Below are positions 1 to 7,093 of a stretch of DNA of 29,792 bases, one piece after another (the stretch's first letter is position 1; each line of letters begins with the position of its first letter). A program made the position numbers and the translations under genes. The notes beneath the pieces were generated by a model. That model did no database searches. It was not told where the DNA came from and saw nothing but the letters and a program-made list of their open reading frames with translations. The stretch comes from CAYXXZ01 sp964469165 (GTDB lineage Bacteria; Pseudomonadota; Gammaproteobacteria; Pseudomonadales; Porticoccaceae), in assembly GCA_964469165.1 (NCBI GenBank), contig CAYXXZ010000032.1:1-29792 (forward strand), in the 5' to 3' direction.

Positions 1-51
1 GGCGACATTATCGCCTATTATGGGTGCATTGGGCTTCTGCCGCGCAGGCTC

Positions 52-204
52 CTAGGGCCTGTTAACACTACTTGAATGGCCGGCGTTGTGTTCGCGGGGC
101 AGGCTCTCGTTCATATAGACCCACTATATTTCTCTCCTTCCGCCTCGCTGGTCGGAAAAATAGCCTCCAGCGACGACTATTCAAGTAGTGTTAACAGGCC
201 CTAG
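52..204. mobile_element. MITE-like element with 26-bp perfect terminal inverted repeats
   Basis: Bases 52-77 and 179-204 are perfect reverse complements (26 bp), enclosing about 100 bp with no plausible gene. The outermost bases are CTAG on both sides, followed by GGCCTGTTAACACTA, so either a CTAG or a TA target duplication is possible. This is the architecture of a non-autonomous miniature inverted-repeat element, mobilised in trans by a transposase that is not in the window. The right end contains the TAG stop codon of the TonB receptor gene at 201-203. The parent transposon family cannot be decided from one copy. Confidence 0.7.
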
Positions 205-2378
205 AACTGCAAACCAACCGCCACGCCGTAGGTGCGCCCGTCTGCGGCCGTGACCAGATCCGCAGTAAAGATGCCCTGCGATTGAGAGTAGTATTTCTCG
301 TCACCCAGATTTCTGCCGTACGCCCGCACGTAGAAGCGCTCGTCGGGAGACGTCCACTTGACCTGGGCGTTGAACAGGCCATAGGAGTCCTGCTTGAGGC
401 GGTTGTCCACCTCGAAGAAGAATCCGTCGTTGTAGGAATAGCTGCCCGCCAGCGCAAGCTCGCCACCTGCGAACGGCAAGTTGTACGACACACCCAGGTT
501 GTAGGTCATGTCAGGGGTGCGGATCATCTTGTTGCCGGACACGTCGCAGACCGCCGGGTTCGCGGCGCAGTTCACTTCCACGGTGCCGAAAGGAAAGACC
601 GGATTCGGGTTGATGATGGGCGCACCCTCGAATTCAGTGTATTCCGCATCCAGAATGGCAAGACCGCCATTGATGGAGAAGCGATCGGTGATCACCGCAT
701 CGAAATCCATGTCGAAACCGTAGACTTCCGCTTCGGCGGCGTTGAGGATGGTTTGTGCCGCGCCGGAAATTTTCGCCAGCTGAATATCCGTATAGTCGTA
801 ATAGAACGCCGCCATGTTGAGACGCAGCCGGTTGTCGAACAGGGTGGATTTGATACCGATTTCATAGGCATCGAGGGTTTCCGGCTCGACAGGTTGATCA
901 TAGGGCGCGGTGGTGTTGAACGAACCGCTTTTGAAACCGCGGTTGTAGCTGATGAACGCGAGCACATCCTCGCTCACCTGGAAATCGAGCGCCAACCGCC
1001 AGGTGGGTTCCTTCTGGTCGATGGAGCTGTCGACCGCCGGCGCCATGGGAACCTGCAACGCGCCAAAATCCAGCATCGTCACGCCGGTGAAATCACGTTT
1101 GTCGCGGGTATAGCGCGCGCCCACCGTCAGATCCAGGCGCTCGGTCAATGGGTAAGTCACCTGGCCAAAAGCCGCCATCGATTGCGTGTCCTGGGTCGCA
1201 TAGGCCCAGGTACCCAGCAGCCCCGGCGCCTGCGCAGCCAGAACCGGGCCGAAGATGTGCATCGGGTCATACTTCGCTTCGGCGTCCATGTAGAACACCC
1301 CTACGATCCACTCCACATCGCTGTCACCACTGGACGCCAACTGGAATTCCTGCGTGAACTGCTTGTTCTTATCGAGACTCTCGTAATCGACAAGAAATAT
1401 CGGCGAGGTGTCGAGATCGCCGTCCTGATAGATATCCAGCTCGTTGTACGCGGAAATACTGGTGAGCGTCATGCTGCCGAAGTCGTGTGTCACCTTCGCG
1501 TAACCGTTGCTGGACTCGATGTATTGCCGCGGATCATTGTCCGACACGATATCCCAGAAACCCGCTCCCGGCGGCAGCCCCGGAGAGCTGTTCATCAAGG
1601 GAATCGCCGTGGGCCCCGGGCGATAGGACATATTGGAATTGCCCCAGTTTTTCGAGGTGCCCGCCGAGAGCACCACCTGGGTATCGTCGGTTACATTGAT
1701 CAACACCTTGCCGCGATACGCCCTGTCCTTGCGCAGGTTGGCATCCCCACCCGTGGTGACGTTGGTACCAAAGCCGTCGCGCATTTCGGAATGATAGAGC
1801 GCCAGATCCACGGCAATCCTGTCGCTGAGTCCTGTCGATCCGTAGAAATTGCCCTCGATGGTGGCGTTGTTGCCGTAACCCAATTCGGCAATCATCGAGG
1901 GTTCGAAAGAGGGATCGCGGGTGACCACGTTGATGGCGCCGCCGGTGGCGTTGCGCCCGAATAGCGTACCCTGCGGCCCTTTCAGAACTTCGATGCGCTC
2001 GATGCTGTTGAATGACAGCAGCGATCCGTTGAAACCCGGTTGATAGACGCCATCCACGAAGGTGGCAATGGCGCCCTCCTGGCCCGACTGAGCCGCTGCC
2101 GAACCGATGCCGCGCAGGTAGAAGGCCGGCGCGGTACCATTGTGAGAGACTGTCAAGGCCGGCACGGCATGGGTAAGCCCTTCTGAATTGTAGAGCCCAA
2201 GCTCCTCCGCGCGGGCACTGGTTACCGCCGACAGCGAGATGGGCACGTCCTGCATGCTTTGGGCGCGCTTCTGCGCGGTAACGATGATTTCTTCCAGGCC
2301 CTGTCCGTGGACGGGTGCAGCGGCGAAGGTGCCAAGGCAAAAAAGCGCCGGCAGGCCGCGCGCGATCTGGTGCTTCAT
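201..2378 (-). CDS. TonB-dependent outer-membrane receptor
   Basis: This 725-residue protein is a TonB-dependent receptor, an outer-membrane beta-barrel that imports a substrate using TonB/ExbBD energy. It starts with a signal peptide (about residues 1-26, ending in PVHGQ). A TonB-box/plug segment follows (EEIIVTAQKRAQSMQDVPIS, from about residue 29), with plug motifs IERIEVLKGPQGTLFGRNA and GGAINVVTRDP. The rest has the alternating pattern of a 22-strand barrel and ends in Phe, as outer-membrane proteins do. The start has a GGGGGGAGAG ribosome site. It is transcribed alone: a terminator separates it from the upstream dioxygenase gene, and an operator-like palindrome lies about 107 bp before its start. 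Its TAG stop is supplied by the MITE end. The receptor type fits catabolic clusters for hydrophobic compounds; the substrate is unknown. Confidence 0.93.
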   Translation of the reverse strand: MKHQIARGLPALFCLGTFAAAPVHGQGLEEIIVTAQKRAQSMQDVPISLSAVTSARAEELGLYNSEGLTHAVPALTVSHNGTAPAFYLRGIGSAAAQSGQEGAIATFVDGVYQPGFNGSLLSFNSIERIEVLKGPQGTLFGRNATGGAINVVTRDPSFEPSMIAELGYGNNATIEGNFYGSTGLSDRIAVDLALYHSEMRDGFGTNVTTGGDANLRKDRAYRGKVLINVTDDTQVVLSAGTSKNWGNSNMSYRPGPTAIPLMNSSPGLPPGAGFWDIVSDNDPRQYIESSNGYAKVTHDFGSMTLTSISAYNELDIYQDGDLDTSPIFLVDYESLDKNKQFTQEFQLASSGDSDVEWIVGVFYMDAEAKYDPMHIFGPVLAAQAPGLLGTWAYATQDTQSMAAFGQVTYPLTERLDLTVGARYTRDKRDFTGVTMLDFGALQVPMAPAVDSSIDQKEPTWRLALDFQVSEDVLAFISYNRGFKSGSFNTTAPYDQPVEPETLDAYEIGIKSTLFDNRLRLNMAAFYYDYTDIQLAKISGAAQTILNAAEAEVYGFDMDFDAVITDRFSINGGLAILDAEYTEFEGAPIINPNPVFPFGTVEVNCAANPAVCDVSGNKMIRTPDMTYNLGVSYNLPFAGGELALAGSYSYNDGFFFEVDNRLKQDSYGLFNAQVKWTSPDERFYVRAYGRNLGDEKYYSQSQGIFTADLVTAADGRTYGVAVGLQF

Positions 2379-2484
2379 TGAGTCTCTCCCCCCTTATTTA
2401 TGCTGGTATGGTTGGGCTGGCAACCTTTTGCCTCGGATGCGGTTTTGATGAGTTTCCCGAGCACAAGTGGCCAGCACGAACCGC

Positions 2485-2508
2485 CAGCTTTATCAAACGA
2501 TAAAGCTG
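2485..2508. promoter_or_regulatory. Perfect 10-bp inverted repeat, candidate operator for the TonB receptor gene
   Basis: CAGCTTTATC at 2485-2494 and GATAAAGCTG at 2499-2508 form a perfect 10-bp dyad around a 4-base centre. It lies about 107 bp upstream of the receptor start and between two minus-strand genes. There is no U-run, so it is less likely to be a terminator. The size fits a TetR-type operator, but the regulator is not identified. Confidence 0.45.
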
Positions 2509-2586
2509 ATACTGTTATAGGAAGTCATGCGCAAGCTGTCAAGTACGCCGGCATACTATTTTTTGGAGGTCGTGGGCGAAGGGAAG

Positions 2587-2612
2587 AAAAAAGCGGGAAC
2601 CCGAAGGTTCCC
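2587..2612 (-). terminator. Rho-independent terminator of the extradiol dioxygenase gene
   Basis: Read on the minus strand, GGGAACC, a TTCG tetraloop and GGTTCCC form a 7-bp GC-rich stem. GC and a run of six T follow. It sits about 35 bases after the dioxygenase stop codon, so that gene should not read through into the TonB receptor gene. Confidence 0.85.
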
Positions 2613-2644
2613 ATAAGGAGTGACAGACTGGTCGAAAATGACGT

Positions 2645-3562
2645 CTAGTCGGCGCACACCAGATTGCCGACCTGGCCGAAGCCCGGTTGCGGCCTGGCGC
2701 CCCACAGATCGAAATCCTCAGGCGCCGGCGACATGTAACGGGCGCGGCGGTAGCCCTGCTCGGGAAATTGCTCCATGCCCTGTGAATATTCCCAAGACAT
2801 GCCGTCCGGGTCGAATACGTAGGCGTGGTAGCTGCCGGAGGTGGGGTGACGGCCAATGCCGAGCCCCACTTTCTGCCCGCTGTTGATGGCGCGGTTGTAA
2901 TAGCGGCCGATGTCGTCGATGGTTTTCACCTTGAAAGCCACGTGATTGAAACCCGGCTTGCCGTTACTGGTTGGCAAGAAACCGAAAGTGTGGTGGTGAG
3001 GAATCGGGTAGGCGCGCACCAGAGTGCCCACATGATCACCAAGGTAGTCCGATACCACGTAGCCCATGTTCTCCACGGCAAACTGCGTGGTCGCCTTGAC
3101 GTCCGGCACATTCAGGCCCGTGTGCAGGAAGCACTCGAACTCAGTGAGGTTGATCGATAGTGGCCGGGAATATTTCAGAATATCCGAATAATATTCGTAG
3201 CAGATTCCCACCGTCGGCTCGCGCACGCGGAACACCGGGTTGATATCCAGCCCCAGCGCCAGGCTCTCCTCACGGGGCAACCAGCGCGGCTTGAGCCCGA
3301 TGGATTCGAAGTGGCGGTAAGCTTTCTGCACGTCGTCATCCGACTCCATTTCCCAGGCGTGACGCACGAAACCCGCTTCGGCATTCTTGTACAACACCAC
3401 ATCGTGGTGCTGGGGACCGCAACGGAAAAAGCGCTCGCCATTTGGCCCTTCTCCAGCCGGGTTCAAACCAAAAATCTCCGTGAGGAATGCTGTTGTACGA
3501 TCCAGATCCGTCACATTCATTGCAACGTATCCCGCTTTCGCATAGCGAAAATCCACAGCCAT
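2645..3562 (-). CDS. Type I extradiol ring-cleavage dioxygenase (VOC superfamily)
   Basis: This 305-residue protein has two vicinal-oxygen-chelate domains, the length and layout of BphC/HsaC-type extradiol dioxygenases, which open catechol rings next to the hydroxyls using Fe(II) and O2. The metal ligands appear at the expected places in the second domain: His147 (FLHTGLNV), His207 (FNHVAF) and Glu258 (SWEYS), close to His146/His210/Glu260 of BphC. His189-191, His239 and Tyr248 fit the second-shell catalytic residues. The N-terminal domain (AGYVAMNVTDLDRT) lacks ligands, as usual. The start has an AGGGGG ribosome site. The gene stands alone, with a strong terminator after it. The substrate is not determinable; a bicyclic or steroid-derived catechol is possible given the surrounding oxygenases. 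Confidence 0.85.
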   Translation of the reverse strand: MAVDFRYAKAGYVAMNVTDLDRTTAFLTEIFGLNPAGEGPNGERFFRCGPQHHDVVLYKNAEAGFVRHAWEMESDDDVQKAYRHFESIGLKPRWLPREESLALGLDINPVFRVREPTVGICYEYYSDILKYSRPLSINLTEFECFLHTGLNVPDVKATTQFAVENMGYVVSDYLGDHVGTLVRAYPIPHHHTFGFLPTSNGKPGFNHVAFKVKTIDDIGRYYNRAINSGQKVGLGIGRHPTSGSYHAYVFDPDGMSWEYSQGMEQFPEQGYRRARYMSPAPEDFDLWGARPQPGFGQVGNLVCAD

Positions 3563-3768
3563 TCTTACCCCCTGTCAGTGCCATCAATTCGTATCGAGAT
3601 ACAAAGAAAACGGTTCAGAACCACTTTTCTTGCTGTTATCTCACAGCCCAACAATGACAGACGAAGGAAGATCGCGTGATGATCTATATCAACTCCGCGG
3701 GATTTGTGGAGCGCGCCACTAGCCGGTGATACCATGAATCCATCGCCTGAATGCGGCTCTCGTCCTTG

Positions 3769-3917
3769 TCACACAGAAGTCGGAAGTTTGAGCTACGGGT
3801 TGCAGTTGAGCTATGAGCTGTAAGCTTAAAATTGGACTCTGGCAGCACTCAGTACTTCCCGTGCGCCGGCTTAAAGCTTACGGCTTACAGCTCTCTACAT
3901 TTCCGACTGCTGTGCAA
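3769..3917. repeat. Dispersed palindromic repeat, TTGCACAG-ended family, copy 1
   Basis: The outer arms are CACACAGAAGTCGGAA (3770-3785) and TTCCGACTGCTGTGCAA (3901-3917), imperfect reverse complements. The inner arms are GAGCTGTAAGC (3815-3825) and GCTTACAGCTC (3883-3893). The left inner arm reads as heptamers TGAGCTA, TGAGCTG, TAAGCTT at 3807-3827. Related copies are at 5503-5576 and 26309-26462. It fills much of the gap before the SDR gene at 3953; the rest of 3563-3768 shows no gene. Confidence 0.75.
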
Positions 3918-3952
3918 TTCACCAGTAATAATTACTCTCAGGAGAAAGCATC

Positions 3953-4840
3953 ATGACATCCACACTGACCGACGACGTTCTGCACACCCTGCCCACCGTG
4001 TTGGCGCCGGACATCTACAAGGACAAGACAGTGCTCATTACCGGCGGTGGCAGCGGCATCGGCCGCGCCACGGCCTGGCTGGCGGCGCGGCTCGGTGCGC
4101 AGGTAATCATCTACGGGCGCAAAACGGAAAAGGTAGAGGGTGTATCGGAAGCGATCCGGGCTCGCGGCGGCTTGTGTGATTGGGGCACGCTCGATATACG
4201 GGATCACGGCGCCTGCGCCACCACCATGGCGGACGTGTTCGAGCGCTACGGACACCTCGATCTGTTGATCAACAACGCGGGCGGACATTTTCCCGGTGAA
4301 GCCATCGATTTCACGGAGAAAGGCTGGAAAGCGGTGATCGACAACAACCTCAACGGCACCTTCAATATGATGCAGGCCGGTGCGCGCAGTTGGCGTGACG
4401 CCGGTCGAGGCGGCGCCATCATCAACATCACCCTGATCATGCGCGGCGTGCACAATCTGTCCCACTCGGTGGCATCCCGCAGTGGCGTGATCGCGTTCAG
4501 CCGTCACGCGGCGGTCGAGTGGGCGCAGTACGGCATCCGCGTCAACTGCCTGTCCCCCGGCTCCATCGAAACGGAAATCTGGGGAGACAAGGAGCGCGAG
4601 ACCTACGCCAACGGCAATCCCATGCGCAAGGTAGGCACCTGCTGGGACATCGCCGAGAACTGCCTGTTTCTCGGCTCGCCCGCCGCAAATTTCATCAACG
4701 GCCACGACCTGCAAATCGACGGCGGCGCTTCCCTGTGGGGAGAGTGCTGGTCCGCCGGCAAGCCGGAATATCTGGCCGAGGCGACACGGGTGTGGGACAA
4801 CAGCCCTGATTTATTGGAAAGGTTCAGGCGCTGTAGGTAA
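3953..4840 (+). CDS. SDR of the 2,4-dienoyl-CoA reductase type with altered catalytic residues
   Basis: This 295-residue short-chain dehydrogenase/reductase has the Rossmann motif TGGGSGIG (30-37) and NNAG (107-110). Several stretches resemble mitochondrial and peroxisomal 2,4-dienoyl-CoA reductases (DECR): the region around LINNAGGHFPG, the GW-K-V-D-N-L-NGTF segment, EWAQYGIRVN and a C-terminal GGASLWGE. At the usual YxxxK site it reads S172-V-A-S-R176. Ser in place of Tyr is normal for DECR, but Arg in place of the NADPH-binding Lys is not, and the DECR catalytic Tyr position is Leu161. It may be an altered reductase or a non-classical SDR. The start has AGGAG 8 bases upstream. It is a single-gene unit between repeats, and its TAA stop is the first triplet of a heptamer repeat. 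Confidence 0.75.
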   Translation: MTSTLTDDVLHTLPTVLAPDIYKDKTVLITGGGSGIGRATAWLAARLGAQVIIYGRKTEKVEGVSEAIRARGGLCDWGTLDIRDHGACATTMADVFERYGHLDLLINNAGGHFPGEAIDFTEKGWKAVIDNNLNGTFNMMQAGARSWRDAGRGGAIINITLIMRGVHNLSHSVASRSGVIAFSRHAAVEWAQYGIRVNCLSPGSIETEIWGDKERETYANGNPMRKVGTCWDIAENCLFLGSPAANFINGHDLQIDGGASLWGECWSAGKPEYLAEATRVWDNSPDLLERFRRCR

Positions 4841-4865
4841 GCCATAAGCTGTAAGCTCTAAGTTG
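4838..4865 (+). repeat. TAAGCNN heptamer repeat beginning at a stop codon, copy A
   Basis: Four consecutive 7-mers, TAAGCCA, TAAGCTG, TAAGCTC and TAAGTTG, start exactly with the TAA stop codon of the SDR gene. The same four units with only two base differences occur on the minus strand at 13407-13380, again starting with a TAA stop. The following bases (to about 4905) resemble the loop of the copies at 3769 and 26309 (shared CAGTTCTTCC-like core). Confidence 0.8.
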
Positions 4866-4924
4866 AACGCTGAAAGACCGCAGTTCTTCCCGTACTCCGG
4901 CTCACACAGGGCTCAGAAATGTAA

Positions 4925-5017
4925 GCTACAAACCTGACTGTTTTTCCTGCGCTTGCAGGGGCAATTCATGAATTGCCCCTACGGTATGCAGCGGGAATCA
5001 ATAGTCAGGTTTGTAGC
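4925..5017. repeat. Nested palindromic element
   Basis: The outer arms GCTACAAACCTGACT (4925-4939) and AGTCAGGTTTGTAGC (5003-5017) are perfect 15-bp inverted repeats. Between them, 4957-4980 is a perfect 24-bp palindrome centred on TTCATGAA. It looks like one repeat inserted inside another, or a MITE carrying a REP core. It lies 3' of both convergent neighbours, where it could act as a bidirectional transcription barrier. Confidence 0.8.
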
Positions 5018-5023
5018 ATAAAT

Positions 5024-5476
5024 TTACCCGCCATCATCGTCGCTAAAGCGGCAGTAGGCTTCCTTGCCGATCTTGATAAAGGCGTACAGGCACACGGCTA
5101 CGAATCCCGTCAGCAGCGTCGCGGCTGCTCCCAGGGTTGACGCGAGATAGGTAGCAATCAATCCGACAATTGCCGTGCCGGACTTGTCCTTCAGCGCATG
5201 AATCTTTACCCAGAGCTCCTTGTAGCGCGCTTCGTCGCTACAAAGAAAGGTTCGCATTTCAGCTTTGACGTAAACCCAGTATTTGCGATCGGGGCGGGGA
5301 TCCGGGCTACCCGGTTTCGCAACGGATGCCGTAGGAGATGTGGGACCACCGTGATACATGAAGGACGCTACCTCTTCCGAGCTGTTCACAGCGCCAAGCT
5401 TCCAGGCGATGAGAGGAGGAGCTGCCGCGATCAGTTCGGAGTCCCGGATAGCGTCGAATGGGTTCACAGATTGCAT
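5024..5476 (-). CDS. Hypothetical small membrane protein
   Basis: I do not recognise this 150-residue protein. The N-terminal half is soluble and includes a Pro/Ser-rich linker at about 44-63. A charged amphipathic stretch follows (RKYWVYVKAEMRTF and onward, 64-98). A hydrophobic region at about 101-134 (TAIVGLIATYLAST... to ...VCLYAFI) could form one long or two short membrane helices, and the tail is acidic (SDDDGG). I chose the second ATG (MQSVNPF) because GGAGAG lies at the right distance upstream; an in-frame ATG four codons earlier would overlap that site. It is isolated, with repeat elements on both sides and opposite orientation to the SDR gene. Good codon structure and a proper ribosome site support a real gene. 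Confidence 0.6.
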   Translation of the reverse strand: MQSVNPFDAIRDSELIAAAPPLIAWKLGAVNSSEEVASFMYHGGPTSPTASVAKPGSPDPRPDRKYWVYVKAEMRTFLCSDEARYKELWVKIHALKDKSGTAIVGLIATYLASTLGAAATLLTGFVAVCLYAFIKIGKEAYCRFSDDDGG

Positions 5477-5502
5477 GATGCTCTCCATGTGGCCAGTAGT
5501 GG

Positions 5503-5576
5503 TTGCACAGTAGTCGGAAGACTGTGTGAGGCGGAGAGAGCTATAAGCCGTAGCCCGAATTTCTGACTCTGCACAA
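5503..5576. repeat. Dispersed palindromic repeat, TTGCACAG-ended family, short copy
   Basis: TTGCACAGTAGTCGGAA (5503-5519) faces TTTCTGACTCTGCACAA (5560-5576) as imperfect inverted repeats. A short interior holds CTATAAGCCGTAGC. The ends match the copies at 3769-3917 and 26309-26462. This copy lies just upstream of the hypothetical gene and seems to lack most of the central hairpin. Confidence 0.7.
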
Positions 5577-5885
5577 AGAGGAATATTTTCTAAACGTAAT
5601 TATTGACGTAAAAATCGTAAAATCGGAGTCGAACTTCTCAAAGAACTATAACCGACTGAAAAGAAAGGAAATATTTTTAGCGTTTGCTTACCGGGGAGAA
5701 GCCGCAAGTCACTCACGATAATTGACCACTCTCGGCCAAGGCTGGAGACGTCGCAGGCACAGGACTCTACTCCAGGTTTGTCCTGAAGCGGTCGATTCAA
5801 CGTTTGCGGGTAAAGATATCGATATCAAGATGAAGACGCCCCCACCTGCTCGGCGGGGACGCTCGGTGGCCTGTTCGTTTGTCAC
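5577..5885. other. Intergenic stretch without recognised features
   Basis: About 310 bases between the short repeat and the stop codon of the acyl-CoA dehydrogenase gene. The first part is A/T-rich. I find no convincing gene, terminator or operator; short open frames here lack ribosome sites and family resemblance. Confidence 0.5.
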
Positions 5886-7073
5886 TTATTCCGCGTTTGC
5901 GTATCCCAGCTGTCTGCCGGCCAGGTCGAAGAGGATTTCCTCGGAGCCGCCACCCACTGCCACAACGCGCACTTCACGGTTGATACGCTCCACATCGGAG
6001 CCGATGAGATAGGAAGCGCCGCCAAGGACTTGCGCCGCTTCACGAGCGACTTTTTCAAACATGAGAGTAGCCTGCGCTTTCAGCAGAGCAAAATCCGCCG
6101 CGGAGTATTCGCCTTTCTGGTACTGCCAGGTGCAGAGATCGATCCAGGCCTGGGTGGTGTTGATCTGGCGCGTCATATCGGCGAGCTTGCTGCGGATCAC
6201 CTGGTGTTCACCGAGGCGCTTGCCGAAGGTCTCGCGCTGCTTGGCCCAGCGCACCGCTTCATCGAGACAGACTCGCGCGAAAGAGGTGCACTGCTGCGCG
6301 GCCTGAAGGCGCTCACCATTGAAATTCTTGACCACGTGACGAAAACCGTTGTCTTCCTCACCAATCAGGTTTTCCACCGGGACTTCCACGTTATCGAAAT
6401 AAAGTGTTGCGGTGTCGGATGAGTGCCAGCCTTGCTTTTTCAGCGGCGTGCGAGCAAAGCCCTTGCGATCCGTTTCGATAAGCAGCATGGAAATACCGTT
6501 CATGCCTGGGCCGCCGGTACGCACCGCAGTCATGACGTAATCGGCGCGCATACCGTTGGTGATGAAGGTTTTCGAGCCATTCACCACATAGTGATCACCC
6601 TTGCGCTCGGCACGGGTTTTCAGTTGCGCCAGATCGGAACCACCGGAAGGTTCGGTGGCGCCGATGGCGAGAATTTTTTCTCCCGCCAGCACCTCACGGG
6701 CGATGCGTTCGCGCACCTCCGGATGGCCCTTGGAGAGAATCGGCGGCAGCGCGACATAATGGGTCATCAGCCCCGCGCCGATACCGCCGGCACCGGTCTT
6801 GGCCAGTTCTTCCACCACGATGTGGCGGTGAAAGGGATCGATCCCCTCTGAAATCCCGCCGAACTCCTCGGGAAAACCAATGCCCAACAAACCGACCTCG
6901 GCTGCCTTGCGATGGAATTCGAGGGGCACGATGCCCGCCTCTTCCCATTGCTCCACATAGGGGTTGGCCTCTTTGTCGATGAACTTGCGCAAGGTCTGGG
7001 CGAGTTCTTCGTGGCTGTCGTTATAAAAAGGAGAGTTGCGTCTCCAGTCGTCGAACAATGTATTTGCGTTCAT
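5886..7073 (-). CDS. Acyl-CoA dehydrogenase (IVD/LCAD-type base Glu254)
   Basis: This 395-residue protein is a full-length FAD acyl-CoA dehydrogenase, which puts a double bond between C2 and C3 of an acyl-CoA and passes electrons to ETF. Family signatures are GIGFPEEFGG (64-73), GATEPSGGSDLA (138-149), NGSKTFITNG (165-174) and the C-terminal NREVRVVAVGGGSEE. The MCAD-type Glu (YEGT) is replaced by VGGG. A Glu at position 254 (NGERLQ) fits the IVD/LCAD-type catalytic base, unlike the other three dehydrogenases in the window, which have Asp there. It starts 20 bases after the MDR gene, with GGGAG as ribosome site, so the two form an operon. The substrate is likely a branched or substituted acyl-CoA. 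Confidence 0.92.
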   Translation of the reverse strand: MNANTLFDDWRRNSPFYNDSHEELAQTLRKFIDKEANPYVEQWEEAGIVPLEFHRKAAEVGLLGIGFPEEFGGISEGIDPFHRHIVVEELAKTGAGGIGAGLMTHYVALPPILSKGHPEVRERIAREVLAGEKILAIGATEPSGGSDLAQLKTRAERKGDHYVVNGSKTFITNGMRADYVMTAVRTGGPGMNGISMLLIETDRKGFARTPLKKQGWHSSDTATLYFDNVEVPVENLIGEEDNGFRHVVKNFNGERLQAAQQCTSFARVCLDEAVRWAKQRETFGKRLGEHQVIRSKLADMTRQINTTQAWIDLCTWQYQKGEYSAADFALLKAQATLMFEKVAREAAQVLGGASYLIGSDVERINREVRVVAVGGGSEEILFDLAGRQLGYANAE

Positions 7074-7093
7074 CTATCGCGCTCCCTGTCAGA

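Noticed and set aside
35..55. Remnant of the REP arm (GCAGGCTCCTA) left of the MITE
   Set aside because: Only about 11 bases match, and the other flank does not continue the REP sequence.
282..1964. Long open frame on the plus strand opposite the TonB receptor gene
   Set aside because: It is His/Arg/Val-rich with no family resemblance, and the minus-strand frame encodes a full TonB receptor with signal peptide and terminal Phe.
5600..5800. Small minus-strand open frame of 66 codons
   Set aside because: No ribosome site and no recognisable features; it lies in an otherwise empty intergenic region.
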